46,849 nucleotides of DNA, from NCBI GenBank assembly GCA_902765595.1, contig CACXAQ010000008.1:1-46849 (forward strand), written 5' to 3'. The stretch is from Oscillospiraceae bacterium. Its GTDB lineage: Bacteria; Bacillota; Clostridia; Oscillospirales; Oscillospiraceae. Made by a program: the position numbers and the translations under genes. This document shows positions 23,718 to 31,944 of the stretch, piece by piece. Each line of letters starts with the position of its first letter. Position 1 is the stretch's first letter. The notes below the pieces were generated by a model. That model was not told where the DNA came from and made no database searches. It worked only from the letters and a program-made list of their open reading frames with translations.

Positions 23718-25022
23718 TTATTTCACCGTGAATCGGATCTCCAGCTCTACGGTCTCGCCGCTGTCCAGCGTGAACACCACCGTCGCGGTGTAGGTCCCCT
23801 TCTCCAGGTTGGCCTCCGGGCGGACGGACCAGGCAAAGCTGCTTTGACCCGCCTGGATCTCGGCGCCGTTTTTGGTATTCAGGCCGAAGCAGGCGGCGTC
23901 CTCGCCGCTGAGCTCCACGCTCCGGATCCGGGCGGTCACGCTGCCCCGGTTCTCCACGGTAAAGGAGACGGGCTCTGGCTGGGCATAGCCCGGTTCCGCT
24001 TCCGCAAGCTCGGGGGCGGTGACGGTCACAAAGGCGTATTCCGCCGCGGTGGGCTCGCTGGGCTCGGCGCCCTCCGCCAGGGCCAAGGCGGTGACGGCGA
24101 CGCCCTCGGTGAGCGTGATGGGCCCTTCATAGAGCAGGCTGTTGTCCTCCCGGGGCTCAGTGCCGTCGGTGGTGTAGTAGATCGCCGCACCCTCTGGGCC
24201 GGTGATGGTCAGGGTCTGCTCCTGAGAATAGGTGCCGGCGGCCAGGTCAAATTCCGGGGCCTCCGCCTGGAAAGTCAGGGTCAGGGTCAGGTCGGCCTCC
24301 ACCTCGGAGAGTGTGCAGCTGCCGTCCTCATTCGCCGTCAGGGTGCCGCCCTCGGCCTCCGCCGTCAGCAGCCGGTAGCCCGCCTTGGGCGTGATGGTGC
24401 ACACGCCGTCCCTGCCCAGCTCGCCCTCCTCGCCCAGACCCTCGATCTCGGCAAAGGCGCTGTAGTCCGCCGCCAGGCTGACGCGGTGATAGCCGTAGAT
24501 GTGGCTCTCCACCACGTCGTCGGTGAAGGTGTAGACCAGGGCGTCGTTGGAATAAACCGTGCCGCCGTTGTTATACACGGTGCCGCCGTTGGAGTAGGTC
24601 ACGCCGCCGTTGTTGTAGACCAGACCGTCGTTGTTATACACGGTGCCGCCGTTATTGTAGACGGTGCCGCCATTGTTATACACGGTGCCGCCGTTGTTGT
24701 ACACGGTGTCCGCCGACCCGGCGTAGAAGGTCTCCTCCGCGCCGTTGACGACGGGGATGGGCTCTTCCTCCGTCTCTTCCCCCGGCTCCTCCGCATCCGT
24801 TTCGGCGGGGGCTTCCTCCGATGGTTCCTCGCCTTCGGCAGGTTCTTCCGCCGCCTCTTCGGTCTCGGCGGGGGCTTCCGCATCCGTTTCGGCGGGGGCG
24901 GCCTCTTCCTTGGCCTCGGCGGGCGCTTCCGCGTCTGCGGGATCGGCCATGGCCATGGTGGGGATCAGGCACAGCATCAGCGCCAGCACCATCAGAACAG
25001 CCAGCAGTTTTGTCAGTTTCAT
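23718..25022 (-). CDS. secreted protein with acidic linker, VYNNGG repeats and chitobiase-like domain
   Basis: A 434-aa exported protein. Signal peptide: residues 1-27 (MKLTKLLAVLMVLALMLCLI, then PTMAMA). Residues ~28-90 are a Glu/Ala/Pro-rich spacer. Residues 106-161 are eight tandem 7-residue units of the form (T/L)VYNNGG, encoded by 21-base repeats at 24540-24707. A small beta domain follows, then ~258-332 resembles a chitobiase/hexosaminidase C-terminal module (TYSQEQTLTITGP, YYTTDGTEPREDNSLLYEGPI). The end (340-434) looks like an Ig-like domain. No LPXTG or membrane anchor is present, so it is released or wall-associated by another route. The ATG at 25022 follows AAGGAGAATCCCC. Function unknown; probably surface binding. 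Confidence 0.88.
   Translation of the reverse strand: MKLTKLLAVLMVLALMLCLIPTMAMADPADAEAPAEAKEEAAPAETDAEAPAETEEAAEEPAEGEEPSEEAPAETDAEEPGEETEEEPIPVVNGAEETFYAGSADTVYNNGGTVYNNGGTVYNNGGTVYNNDGLVYNNGGVTYSNGGTVYNNGGTVYSNDALVYTFTDDVVESHIYGYHRVSLAADYSAFAEIEGLGEEGELGRDGVCTITPKAGYRLLTAEAEGGTLTANEDGSCTLSEVEADLTLTLTFQAEAPEFDLAAGTYSQEQTLTITGPEGAAIYYTTDGTEPREDNSLLYEGPITLTEGVAVTALALAEGAEPSEPTAAEYAFVTVTAPELAEAEPGYAQPEPVSFTVENRGSVTARIRSVELSGEDAACFGLNTKNGAEIQAGQSSFAWSVRPEANLEKGTYTATVVFTLDSGETVELEIRFTVK
24540..24707 (-). repeat. eight tandem 21-base repeats encoding VYNNGG heptads
   Basis: In-frame minisatellite within the secreted protein gene. Units read TVYNNGG, TVYNNGG, TVYNNGG, TVYNNDG, LVYNNGG, VTYSNGG, TVYNNGG, TVYSNDA. 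It is not a CRISPR array: the unit is too short, there are no spacers, and it is translated. Confidence 0.9.
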
Positions 25023-25073
25023 GGGGATTCTCCTTTCCTTGCAGCTCGACCGGTAAGGACTCTTCATCTGACT

Positions 25074-25102
25074 ATTATACCGTTCCTTTTCCCCGGTGTA
25101 AA
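25074..25102 (-). promoter_or_regulatory. promoter of the secreted repeat-protein gene
   Basis: Minus-strand TTTACA (25097-25102), 17-bp spacer, perfect TATAAT (25074-25079). Confidence 0.75.
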
Positions 25103-25126
25103 GCAAAAAACGGAAAAAACGGCGTC

Positions 25127-25155
25127 TTGCAATGCAAAGGGAAAGAGCGTATGCT
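25127..25155 (+). promoter_or_regulatory. promoter of the AlkZ-related gene
   Basis: TTGCAA (25127-25132), 17-bp spacer, TATGCT (25150-25155), divergent from the secreted-protein promoter 25 bases away. Confidence 0.6.
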
Positions 25156-25183
25156 TTGCGTGTGGAGATAGGAGGGCTGCGAT

Positions 25184-25858
25184 GTGAAGATCCCCGAACT
25201 GACAAGCCCGGAGGCGATCCGGGAGACGGTGGAGAGGCTGGGCTTTCTGCCCTTTTTCCGCAACGAGATCCCCGGCTTTTCCATCGAGGAGCACACGCCG
25301 CCGGCGCTCTGGTTTTCCGAGCAGCCCGGACCCTGGGAGTGGAAGGGGCCGGTGGCCTCGTCGGAAAGCTGCGTGTACGGGAAGTTTTTCCGGGGCCGGG
25401 CGGGCTTTATCAGCCGGGACTGGTTCCCGGTCTTTTCCAACTACCGCCGGGACGGCTATGATTTCGACGCCCGCTATGACGATGGGCTGGCCTCTTACCG
25501 GGACAAGGCCGTGTACGACCTGCTGGCAGAGCGGGGCGTGCTGCTGTCCAAAGACCTGAAGAGGCTGGCGGGCTACGGGAAGGACGGAGAAAAGGGCTTT
25601 GACGGGCTCATTACCCGCCTGCAGATGCAGACCTACGTGATCATTTCCGACTTTTGCTACGCCATGGACCGCCATGGCCGGGAATACGGCTGGGGCATCG
25701 CCCGCTACGCCACGCCGGAGGCGCGCTTCGGCCCAAACTGGCTGGCGGAAGCCTACCGGGAGGACCCGGCCGCGTCTCGCCGGCAGGTCTATGCCCACCT
25801 GCAGGGACTGTTCCCGCAGGCGACAGAGAAACAGCTCCGCCGGCTGCTGGGAGATTGA
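25184..25858 (+). CDS. AlkZ-related (winged-helix DNA glycosylase-like) protein
   Basis: A 224-aa protein starting at GTG, after GGAGGGCTGCGAT. It contains FFRNEIPGFSIEEHTPPALWFSEQPGPWEWKGPV, KFFRGRAGFISRDWFP, RDGYDFDARYDDG and KGFDGLITRLQMQTYVIISDF. I recognise these as the family named 'AlkZ-related protein' in Firmicutes. That family shares the winged-helix fold of AlkZ-type DNA glycosylases but is shorter. Whether it excises or merely binds damaged DNA is unknown. Monocistronic, with its own promoter and a bidirectional terminator. Confidence 0.7.
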   Translation: MKIPELTSPEAIRETVERLGFLPFFRNEIPGFSIEEHTPPALWFSEQPGPWEWKGPVASSESCVYGKFFRGRAGFISRDWFPVFSNYRRDGYDFDARYDDGLASYRDKAVYDLLAERGVLLSKDLKRLAGYGKDGEKGFDGLITRLQMQTYVIISDFCYAMDRHGREYGWGIARYATPEARFGPNWLAEAYREDPAASRRQVYAHLQGLFPQATEKQLRRLLGD

Positions 25859-25868
25859 GCCCAACGGG

Positions 25869-25905
25869 AAAAGCGCCTCGGTGCGATCCGCACCGAGGCG
25901 CTTTT
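25869..25905. terminator. bidirectional terminator, 17-bp perfect stem
   Basis: AAAAGCGCCTCGGTGCG and its complement around a three-base loop, with A- and T-runs at the ends. It separates convergent genes. Confidence 0.93.
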
Positions 25906-25911
25906 TCGGTT

Positions 25912-26385
25912 TCAGGACGATGGCCCGACAGTGACCAGATCCCGGATGGCGGCGAGGCGCTTCTCGCCGATCCCCGGTACCCGCAGCAGATCCTCCACCG
26001 AGGAGTAGGGGCCGTTTTCCTCCCGATCCGCCACAATGGCGTCGGCAAGGCCCTCCCCGATACCCGGCAGCAGCTGCAGCGTCGGGGCGTCGGCGCTGTT
26101 CAGATCGATGCGCTCCCCCGGCAGCAGCTCCAGAGGGGCCTGATCCGGGTCGTTGCGCCCGATGAGGGTCCGCTCCGGCTCGGCCTCTGCAGCGGACACG
26201 GAACCGGGCTCTCCGGAGAAAAAGGAGCCGGAGGAGATCAGCACCGCCCCTGCAAAAAGCAGACAGAGCGCCGCCATCAGACAAAGCGCCAGCCTGCCCG
26301 ACAGGCGTGGGCCGCGCCCGGCCTCCGGCGACACGGCCCCGCCGTCGCGGGGACGGCACGATTGATTGGCAGTAGAGGAAAGCAT
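25912..26385 (-). CDS. ComEA-like membrane-anchored helix-hairpin-helix protein
   Basis: A 157-aa protein with one N-terminal membrane segment (~31-52, RLALCLMAALCLLFAGAVLI) and a C-terminal double helix-hairpin-helix DNA-binding domain (~92-154). That domain reads RIDLNSADAPTLQLLPGIGEGLADAIV and ENGPYSSVEDLLRVPGIGEKRLAAIRDLV. ComEA in competent bacteria binds incoming DNA at the membrane. Here there is no comEB/comEC neighbour, so a competence role is possible but not shown. The ATG at 26385 has only a weak ribosome site (CTGGAACG). Alternative starts nearby would not change the domain content. Confidence 0.85.
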   Translation of the reverse strand: MLSSTANQSCRPRDGGAVSPEAGRGPRLSGRLALCLMAALCLLFAGAVLISSGSFFSGEPGSVSAAEAEPERTLIGRNDPDQAPLELLPGERIDLNSADAPTLQLLPGIGEGLADAIVADREENGPYSSVEDLLRVPGIGEKRLAAIRDLVTVGPSS

Positions 26386-26470
26386 CGTTCCAGCACACCC
26401 CCGACCGGACGTCAGGCTTTCCCGGTGTATTCTTCCTGCTTCCGGCGTTTCATGTTTGTTCGTGCTTTTT

Positions 26471-26476
26471 ATTATA
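26471..26476 (-). promoter_or_regulatory. extended -10 promoter of the ComEA-like gene
   Basis: Minus-strand TGA-TATAAT, an extended -10 element, about 90 bases upstream of the start. The leader contains a 13-codon open frame (ATG at 26450) without a ribosome site. Confidence 0.5.
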
Positions 26477-26574
26477 TCACACGTTTGCGTCGGACGAAAG
26501 AGCCTGCCCGCAAAAACGGGGATGGATCCGCCGAGGGAGGCCACGGGTTTTTCGCGGAGCGAAAGGCTGCGCTC

Positions 26575-26603
26575 TTGACATCCTCTCTCAAGTAAAATAC
26601 AAT
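26575..26603 (+). promoter_or_regulatory. promoter of the ktrB-ktrA operon
   Basis: Perfect TTGACA (26575-26580), 17-bp spacer, TACAAT (26598-26603). The leader to the start codon is about 45 bases, too short for a riboswitch. Confidence 0.82.
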
Positions 26604-26656
26604 GCAGACAGAAGAAAGGACGCGGAGTTCCGCACCATGCAGAGGGAAGTGAGACC

Positions 26657-28069
26657 ATGAGACCCATCAGCGAAAGAGACTATTCTGACAGTCTGATGCC
26701 TTCCGGGGGCGGTTTCCGTCTCTCTCCTGCCCATATCATCCCCCTCAGCTTTCTGCTCGCCATCGCGGTGGGCACACTGCTGCTCCTGCTACCCGCCGCC
26801 ACGGCGGAGGGAGCGGAGACGGATTTTCTCACCGCGCTGTTCACCTCTACCACCTCTGTCTGTGTGACGGGGCTGGTCGTGGTGGACACCTACTCCCACT
26901 GGAGCCCGTTCGGCCAGGTCGTCATTCTGATCCTGATCCAATTGGGCGGTCTGGGGATCGTTACGGCCATCTCCATGGTGATGCTCTTTCTCCGCCGGCG
27001 CTTCTCCCTGCGGAACCGGACGCTGCTTCTGGATGCACTGAATCTGGACAGCCGCCTGGGCCTGACGTCCTTCCTTTCCCGGATCTTCAAGTGGACCTTT
27101 CTGGTCGAGGGGATCGGCGCCGTGCTGTACAGCATCGAATTCATCCCCCGGTTCGGCTTGGCGAAGGGGATCTGGGCCTCCGTCTTCACCTCGATCTCCG
27201 CTTTCTGCAACGCCGGCCTGGACGTCCTCGGGCCGGACAGCCTCCGCGGCTACGCGAGTTCTCCTCTGGTCATATTTGTGACCATGACGCTGATCGTGCT
27301 GGGCGGTCTGGGCTATATCGTCTGGTTCGACGTGGGCCGCTGTTTAAAGGACGGGGTACGGCTCCGGTACACGCCGCGGCAGGCCGTCCGGCGGCTGGGA
27401 GAGCATACCAGGCTCGTCCTGCGCCTGACCCTGAGCCTGATCCTCCTGGGCGCCGCGCTGATCTTCCTGGCGGAGTACCGGAACCCTGCCACCCTGGGCG
27501 GCATGAGTACCGGCGACAAGATCATGAACAGCCTGTTCCAGTCCGTGACCTTCCGAACGGCGGGCTTTTATACCGTGCCTCAGGAGGGGCTGGGCCCTTT
27601 TTCCTGCATGGTCGGATATCTCTGGATGTTTATCGGCGGCTCACCCATCGGAACGGCGGGCGGCGTCAAGACCGTTACGATGTTCCTGGTGTTCGCCAAC
27701 GCGATCTCCTACGCCAACGCCAGAAAGACGACCACCATTTTCCGGCGGAGGATCTCCGAGGAATTGATGCAGAAGGCCGCGGCCATCGTGGCGATCAGCT
27801 TTTTTACGATGCTCGTCTCCGCGCTTCTTCTGCTGGCGTTTGAGCCTGTTTCCCTGACGGACGGCCTGTTTGAGGCGATCAGCGCCGTCGCCACCGTCGG
27901 CCTTTCCAGGGGACTGACCGCCTCTCTCCACACGGCGGGGCGGATCATCATCATCGCGACCATGTATCTGGGACGCATCGGCCCCATATCCATGGCGCTG
28001 TTCCTGGCCCGGCCGAAGCCGGGGAAAAACGGCGTGACATGCGGCGAAGGCAAGTTTTATGTTGGATAG
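26657..28069 (+). CDS. ktrB: Ktr/Trk-type potassium channel subunit (KtrB-like)
   Basis: A 470-aa membrane protein of the Trk/Ktr/HKT superfamily that forms the K+ (Na+-coupled) pathway. The four pore loops with their filter glycines are visible: TSTTSVCVTGLVV (P1), TSISAFCNAGLDVL (P2), SVTFRTAGFYTV (P3) and ISAVATVGLSRGL (P4). The gating-region sequence is IGGSPIGTAGGVKTVT. Length and the partner gene directly downstream fit KtrB rather than TrkH. The ATG at 26657 follows a GAGGGAAGTGAGACC purine stretch. The regulatory subunit gene follows after 12 bases. Confidence 0.93.
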   Translation: MRPISERDYSDSLMPSGGGFRLSPAHIIPLSFLLAIAVGTLLLLLPAATAEGAETDFLTALFTSTTSVCVTGLVVVDTYSHWSPFGQVVILILIQLGGLGIVTAISMVMLFLRRRFSLRNRTLLLDALNLDSRLGLTSFLSRIFKWTFLVEGIGAVLYSIEFIPRFGLAKGIWASVFTSISAFCNAGLDVLGPDSLRGYASSPLVIFVTMTLIVLGGLGYIVWFDVGRCLKDGVRLRYTPRQAVRRLGEHTRLVLRLTLSLILLGAALIFLAEYRNPATLGGMSTGDKIMNSLFQSVTFRTAGFYTVPQEGLGPFSCMVGYLWMFIGGSPIGTAGGVKTVTMFLVFANAISYANARKTTTIFRRRISEELMQKAAAIVAISFFTMLVSALLLLAFEPVSLTDGLFEAISAVATVGLSRGLTASLHTAGRIIIIATMYLGRIGPISMALFLARPKPGKNGVTCGEGKFYVG

Positions 28070-28081
28070 GAGGAACAAAAG

Positions 28082-28723
28082 ATGAGCAGATCGGTCGCAG
28101 TACTGGGATTGGGCAAATTCGGCAGCAGCCTTGCGGAGAGCCTGTATTCCCTGGGAATGGATCTGATGGTCGTGGACCGGAATCCGGAGCGGATCCGTGA
28201 TTTTGTGTCCAAGTCCACCATCGCGGTCTGTGCGAACCTGGAAAATGAGGACGAGATCCAGCAGCTGGATCTGAAGCATATGGACATGGTCGTGGTCTGC
28301 ATGGGTACTTCTTTGGCGCCCAGCGTTATGTGCGTCATGGAGGCGAAGAACCAGGGCGTTCCCTTCGTCATGGCCAAGGCGCTCTCCGAGCAGATGGGCA
28401 CGATCCTGAAGAAGGTCGGCGCGGACCAGGTGATCAATCCGGAGGCGGAGAGCGCCATGCGCACCGCCCGGGCCCTGGCCTCCCCCACGATCCTCGACCT
28501 GTTCGACGTGGGAGAGAACCTCTGCATGATCGAGATGGTCCCGGAAAAGAAATGGGTCGGGAAGACCCTGCTGGAGCTGGACCTGCGGCAGAAGCGCGGG
28601 ATCAACGTCGTTGCCATGAAGGAGCCGGGGAGCACCTGGTCCTATCTGGACGCCCATTCTCCCATCCGGGAGAATGCCACCCTGCTGGTGGTCCTGGAGA
28701 AGAAGCTGCTGAACCAGTTCTGA
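28082..28723 (+). CDS. ktrA: Ktr potassium uptake regulatory subunit (KtrA-like RCK protein)
   Basis: A 213-aa cytosolic protein that forms the octameric ring gating KtrB. The RCK-N (NAD-type Rossmann) domain is ~1-135, with VAVLGLGKFGSSLAESL and the acidic strand end MVVDRNPERI, which binds nucleotide (ATP/ADP in known KtrA). The RCK-C domain is ~140-213 (LFDVGENLCMIEMVPEKKWVGKTLLELDLRQ), the site where Bacillus KtrA binds c-di-AMP. It is preceded by a GGAGGAAC ribosome site and is the last gene of the operon before a 50-bp palindrome. Confidence 0.93.
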   Translation: MSRSVAVLGLGKFGSSLAESLYSLGMDLMVVDRNPERIRDFVSKSTIAVCANLENEDEIQQLDLKHMDMVVVCMGTSLAPSVMCVMEAKNQGVPFVMAKALSEQMGTILKKVGADQVINPEAESAMRTARALASPTILDLFDVGENLCMIEMVPEKKWVGKTLLELDLRQKRGINVVAMKEPGSTWSYLDAHSPIRENATLLVVLEKKLLNQF

Positions 28724-28741
28724 CCGCGCCGGGGAATATAC

Positions 28742-28791
28742 AAAGGCTCGTACGGGCCGGATACTGCAGTATCCGGCCCGTACGAGCCTTT
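28742..28791. terminator. 50-bp perfect palindromic bidirectional terminator
   Basis: AAAGGCTCGTACGGGCCGGATACTG followed directly by its exact reverse complement, with T-runs on both strands. It is shared by the convergent ktrBA and trkAH operons. Confidence 0.92.
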
Positions 28792-28826
28792 TTGCTGCCG
28801 GTTCGTCCCGGGGGGGCTTCGCCGGC

Positions 28827-30278
28827 TCAGCGCTTCCAGGTGCGGGGACTGAGCAGGAACAGGATGGGATAGATCTCCAGCCTGCCCATGAGCATGGCCA
28901 CGGACAGCAGGATCTTGGTCCGGTAGGAGAAGAATGCGAAAGAGCCGGCGGGACCGATGAGGGTGGTCATGCCGGGACCGATGTTGCTCAGGCAGCTCAG
29001 GGCCGCAGAGAAGCTGGTGGCGATATCCGCCCCGTCCAGGGACACCGAGAAGGAGAAGAGCAGCAGCAAAACGATATAGGCGGAGAAGAAGGTGGCCGTC
29101 GCCTTGACGGTGCTGTTTTCCACGCGCTTGCCGTCCAGCTGGACCCGGGTGACGCTGCGGGGCCGGATCATCTGCCGAAGCTCCGCGGCTGAGCTCTTGC
29201 TCAGGATGATCAGCCGCGAGACCTTGAGGCCGCCGCCAGTGCTGCCCGCACAGGCGCCGCAGAGCATCAGGAACATCAGGATCCACTTGCAGTACTCCGG
29301 CCAGTCCCTGGTAAAATCTACGGTGCCGAAGCCGGTGGTGCTCATGATGGTGCCCACGTTGAAGAAGGCCTGGTGCACCGCCTCGCCCAGACTGCCGTAG
29401 AGCTTGCGGATGCCGAGGGACAGCAGCAAAACGCTGCCGAAGATGATGCCCAGATACCAGCGCAGCTCCTCGCTCTTCAGCGCATCCTTCCAGTGCCCGA
29501 TAAGGATCAGGAAGTAGAGGTTGAAGTTCACGCCGAAGAGGAACATGAACACGGTGACGACGCTCTCGATGTAGGCGCTGCCGAAGCCGCCGATGCTGTT
29601 GGGGTTGGTGGAGAAGCCGCCGGTGCCGGCGGTGGAGAAGGCGTGCAGCAGCGCGTCATAGAAGCTCATGCCGCCGAAGAGCAGGAAGACAGTCTCCGCC
29701 AGAGTCAGGCCGATGTAGATCAGATAGAGCATCCGGGCGGTCTTCCTGGCCCGGGGCACCAGCTTGCCCACGGTGGGGCCGGGGACCTCGGCACGCATGA
29801 TGTGCATGGAGTGCTCGCCGCTCATGGGCAGAACCGCCATCAGGAACACCAGCACGCCCATGCCGCCGATCCAGTGGTTGAAGAGCCGCCAGAACATGTC
29901 GCCCCGGTGGTTCGCGGTCATGGCGCCGATATCCGTCACCACGCTGGCGCCGGTTGTGGTGAGGCCCGAGGCAGTCTCAAACACGGCGTCGACGTAGTGG
30001 GGGATGCTTCCGGAAAAGACGAAGGGCAACGCCCCCAGCAGAGAGATGCTGATCCAGCCCAGGCCTACGATCACGAAGCCGTCCCGGGCCACCAGGGAGT
30101 TGCTTCCGGGCCTGGGGAGCAGCAGAAGCCCGCCCAGCGCCGCCGTCACGGCGATGGAAAGGATGAAATTCAGCACGCTTTCCCCATACCAGAGCCCTGC
30201 GATCAGCGGCAGCAGCATCAGCGCCGCATAAATCAGCAGGATCAGGCCCAGGACGCGGGCGATCATACGGTAGTTCAT
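28827..30278 (-). CDS. trkH: Trk system potassium transporter TrkH
   Basis: A 483-aa membrane protein that forms the K+ conduction path of the Trk system. The four P-loops are TASGLTTTGASVV, FSTAGTGGFSTNPNSIG, VGTIMSTTGFGTVDF and CLSNIGPGMTTLIGP. The gating loop is GACAGSTGGGLKVSRLIIL. Length and the N-terminal extra helices fit TrkH. Its ATG shares one base with the trkA stop (TGATG), so translation is coupled. With trkA it forms a second complete Trk-type system beside ktrBA. Confidence 0.94.
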   Translation of the reverse strand: MNYRMIARVLGLILLIYAALMLLPLIAGLWYGESVLNFILSIAVTAALGGLLLLPRPGSNSLVARDGFVIVGLGWISISLLGALPFVFSGSIPHYVDAVFETASGLTTTGASVVTDIGAMTANHRGDMFWRLFNHWIGGMGVLVFLMAVLPMSGEHSMHIMRAEVPGPTVGKLVPRARKTARMLYLIYIGLTLAETVFLLFGGMSFYDALLHAFSTAGTGGFSTNPNSIGGFGSAYIESVVTVFMFLFGVNFNLYFLILIGHWKDALKSEELRWYLGIIFGSVLLLSLGIRKLYGSLGEAVHQAFFNVGTIMSTTGFGTVDFTRDWPEYCKWILMFLMLCGACAGSTGGGLKVSRLIILSKSSAAELRQMIRPRSVTRVQLDGKRVENSTVKATATFFSAYIVLLLLFSFSVSLDGADIATSFSAALSCLSNIGPGMTTLIGPAGSFAFFSYRTKILLSVAMLMGRLEIYPILFLLSPRTWKR

Positions 30279-31639
30279 CAGCTCTCCTCAATAATGGCGT
30301 CTATGTTCTGAAGCTTGCCTGCCGCCGTGACGATCACCGCGTGGTCGCCCGGCAGGATGCGGCTGTTGCCGTCGGGAATGATGCTCTTGTTGCCGCGGAT
30401 GAGGGCGCAGATCAGGACGTTGGGACGCAGCTTCAGGTCCTTCAAAGGGATATTCACACAGGCGGAATCGGGGCCGACCTTGAACTCCAGGGCTTCCACC
30501 TTGCCGTCCGCCAGGCGGTAGAGGGTCTCCATGCTGCCGCCCAGGGAATTGCTCATGGCGCGCACGTACCGGGTCAGCTGCTGGGAGACGATCTCCTTGG
30601 GGGAGACGACGGTGTTGAGCCCCACGTTGTCCAGAATGTCGTCCAGGTAGTCCCGGTTCACCTTGACGATGACCATGTTCACACCGCAGTTCATGGCGAA
30701 CAGGGAGGTGATGATGTTGTCCTCGTCGTCGCCGGTGAGGGCTACGAAGGCGTCCGCCGCGGACAGCCCGTCCTCCTGCAGCACGTCGCTGCGGGTGGCG
30801 TCTCCGCAGACCACGTTGGCCTGGGGGATCAGATCGCAGAGCAGGTCGCAGCGCTCCCGATCCCGCTCTACCACGGTGACTTCCATGCCGCTTTCCTGGA
30901 GGATGCGGGTGAGGTAGACCGTGCTGCGGCCGCCGCCCATGATCATCACCCGGCGCACCGGGCGTTTGTACTGGCCGATGGCGGTGAAGAAGCGGCGTAG
31001 CTCCCGGGAGTTGCCGGTGATGCTGAGACGGTCGCCGGCCTGCAGGACGAAATTGCCGTTGGGGATCATGGCCTCCTTGCCGCGCTCCACCAGGCTGACC
31101 AGGATCTTGGCGCCGAAGCGCTGGACCAGGTCTTTGAGCACAACGCCGTCCAGGGCGCCGCCGATGGGGATCTTGTGTTCCACGATCTCCACGCTTCCCT
31201 TGGAGAAGGAGTCCACCCGGACGGCGCCGGGGAAGCGCAGCAGGCGGGAGATCTCCTTGGCGCACTCATATTCCGGATTGACGATCACCGAGAGGCCCAG
31301 AGCCTCCCGCAGGAATTCTGTCTGCCGCAGATACTCCGGGTCCCGTACCCGCGCGATCACGTGGGCGGTGCCCATCTTCCGGGCGGAGATGCCGCAGACC
31401 ATGTTCACCTCGTCCTGTTCGGTGGCGGCCAGCAGCAGATCGGCGTGCTCGGCCCCGGCCTCCCGCAGGGTCCCGGGATTGGTGGCGCTGCCTTCTACGC
31501 AGATCACGTCCAGCGTATTGGAGATATGTTGGATCGTCTCCGGATCCCGGTCGATGATGGTCAGGTCGTGGCCTTCCTCCGCCAGGAGCGCGGCTACGGA
31601 ATGGCCCACCTTTCCGGCCCCGGCAATGATGATCTTCAT
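30278..31639 (-). CDS. trkA: Trk system potassium transporter regulatory subunit TrkA
   Basis: A 453-aa peripheral protein with two tandem RCK units. The first Rossmann motif is IIIAGAGKVGHSVAALLAEEGHDLTIIDRD (~1-33); the second is VMIMGGGRSTVYLTRILQESGMEVTVVERD (~230). Each is followed by an RCK-C (TrkA_C) domain. It binds NAD(H)/ATP and gates TrkH in known systems. The start follows GAGGTGAACGCTT. trkA is first and trkH second in this operon. Confidence 0.95.
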   Translation of the reverse strand: MKIIIAGAGKVGHSVAALLAEEGHDLTIIDRDPETIQHISNTLDVICVEGSATNPGTLREAGAEHADLLLAATEQDEVNMVCGISARKMGTAHVIARVRDPEYLRQTEFLREALGLSVIVNPEYECAKEISRLLRFPGAVRVDSFSKGSVEIVEHKIPIGGALDGVVLKDLVQRFGAKILVSLVERGKEAMIPNGNFVLQAGDRLSITGNSRELRRFFTAIGQYKRPVRRVMIMGGGRSTVYLTRILQESGMEVTVVERDRERCDLLCDLIPQANVVCGDATRSDVLQEDGLSAADAFVALTGDDEDNIITSLFAMNCGVNMVIVKVNRDYLDDILDNVGLNTVVSPKEIVSQQLTRYVRAMSNSLGGSMETLYRLADGKVEALEFKVGPDSACVNIPLKDLKLRPNVLICALIRGNKSIIPDGNSRILPGDHAVIVTAAGKLQNIDAIIEES

Positions 31640-31675
31640 AAGCGTTCACCTCACGCGATAGTCTTCTAAACCTTA

Positions 31676-31704
31676 TTTATATCATGAATCCCTGCGCTTG
31701 TACA
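31676..31704 (-). promoter_or_regulatory. promoter of the trkA-trkH operon
   Basis: Minus-strand TGTACA (31699-31704), 17-bp spacer, TATAAA (31676-31681). The -35 is a weak match. Confidence 0.5.
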
Positions 31705-31730
31705 GATTCCCGGCGGAATTTTATCTCCCC

Positions 31731-31759
31731 TTGTGGAAATCCGCGCCGATGGGTATAAT
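31731..31759 (+). promoter_or_regulatory. promoter of the DUF2461 leader
   Basis: TTGTGG (31731-31736), 17-bp spacer, perfect TATAAT (31754-31759). It begins a ~225-base untranslated leader filled with hairpins. Confidence 0.65.
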
Positions 31760-31773
31760 AATGACTACAGGAA

Positions 31774-31944
31774 GGCGAAAAGCCAAAAAGCTTTTCGCCG
31801 CGCCGCTTTGCGGCGCAGCAAAACAGCACGGCTGTTTTGCCCTATATGCATTGCAAGGAGCATCGGGCGAATGCTTCGCAGAATCATTCGCTGCCAAACA
31901 CTTCGTTTGGCAGCGAAATCAATCGAATCATCGATTGATTTCGC
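31774..31944 (+). repeat. chain of six hairpins, some mutually exclusive, in the DUF2461 leader
   Basis: This 350-base gap between trkA and the DUF2461 gene holds no gene, only promoters and inverted repeats. A: 31774-31783/31790-31799 (GGCGAAAAGC). B: 31800-31806/31810-31816. C: 31818-31827/31831-31840. D: 31867-31873/31885-31891. E: 31887-31899/31905-31917 (TTCGCTGCCAAAC, 13 bp). F: 31913-31926/31931-31944 (GCGAAATCAATCGA, 14 bp). D and E share bases 31887-31891, and E and F share 31913-31917, so D+F and E are alternative folds. Confidence 0.88.

Noticed and set aside
24540-24707. Possible CRISPR array
   Set aside because: Regular 21-base repeats with no spacers, inside and in frame with a coding gene.
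23478-25187. 569-codon plus-strand frame over the secreted repeat-protein gene
   Set aside because: Antisense shadow; the minus-strand protein has a signal peptide, repeats and a ribosome site.
26604-26656. c-di-AMP (ydaO) riboswitch before ktrB, kup or trkA
   Set aside because: The leaders are too short (25-50 bases), and the conserved ydaO sequences are not seen.
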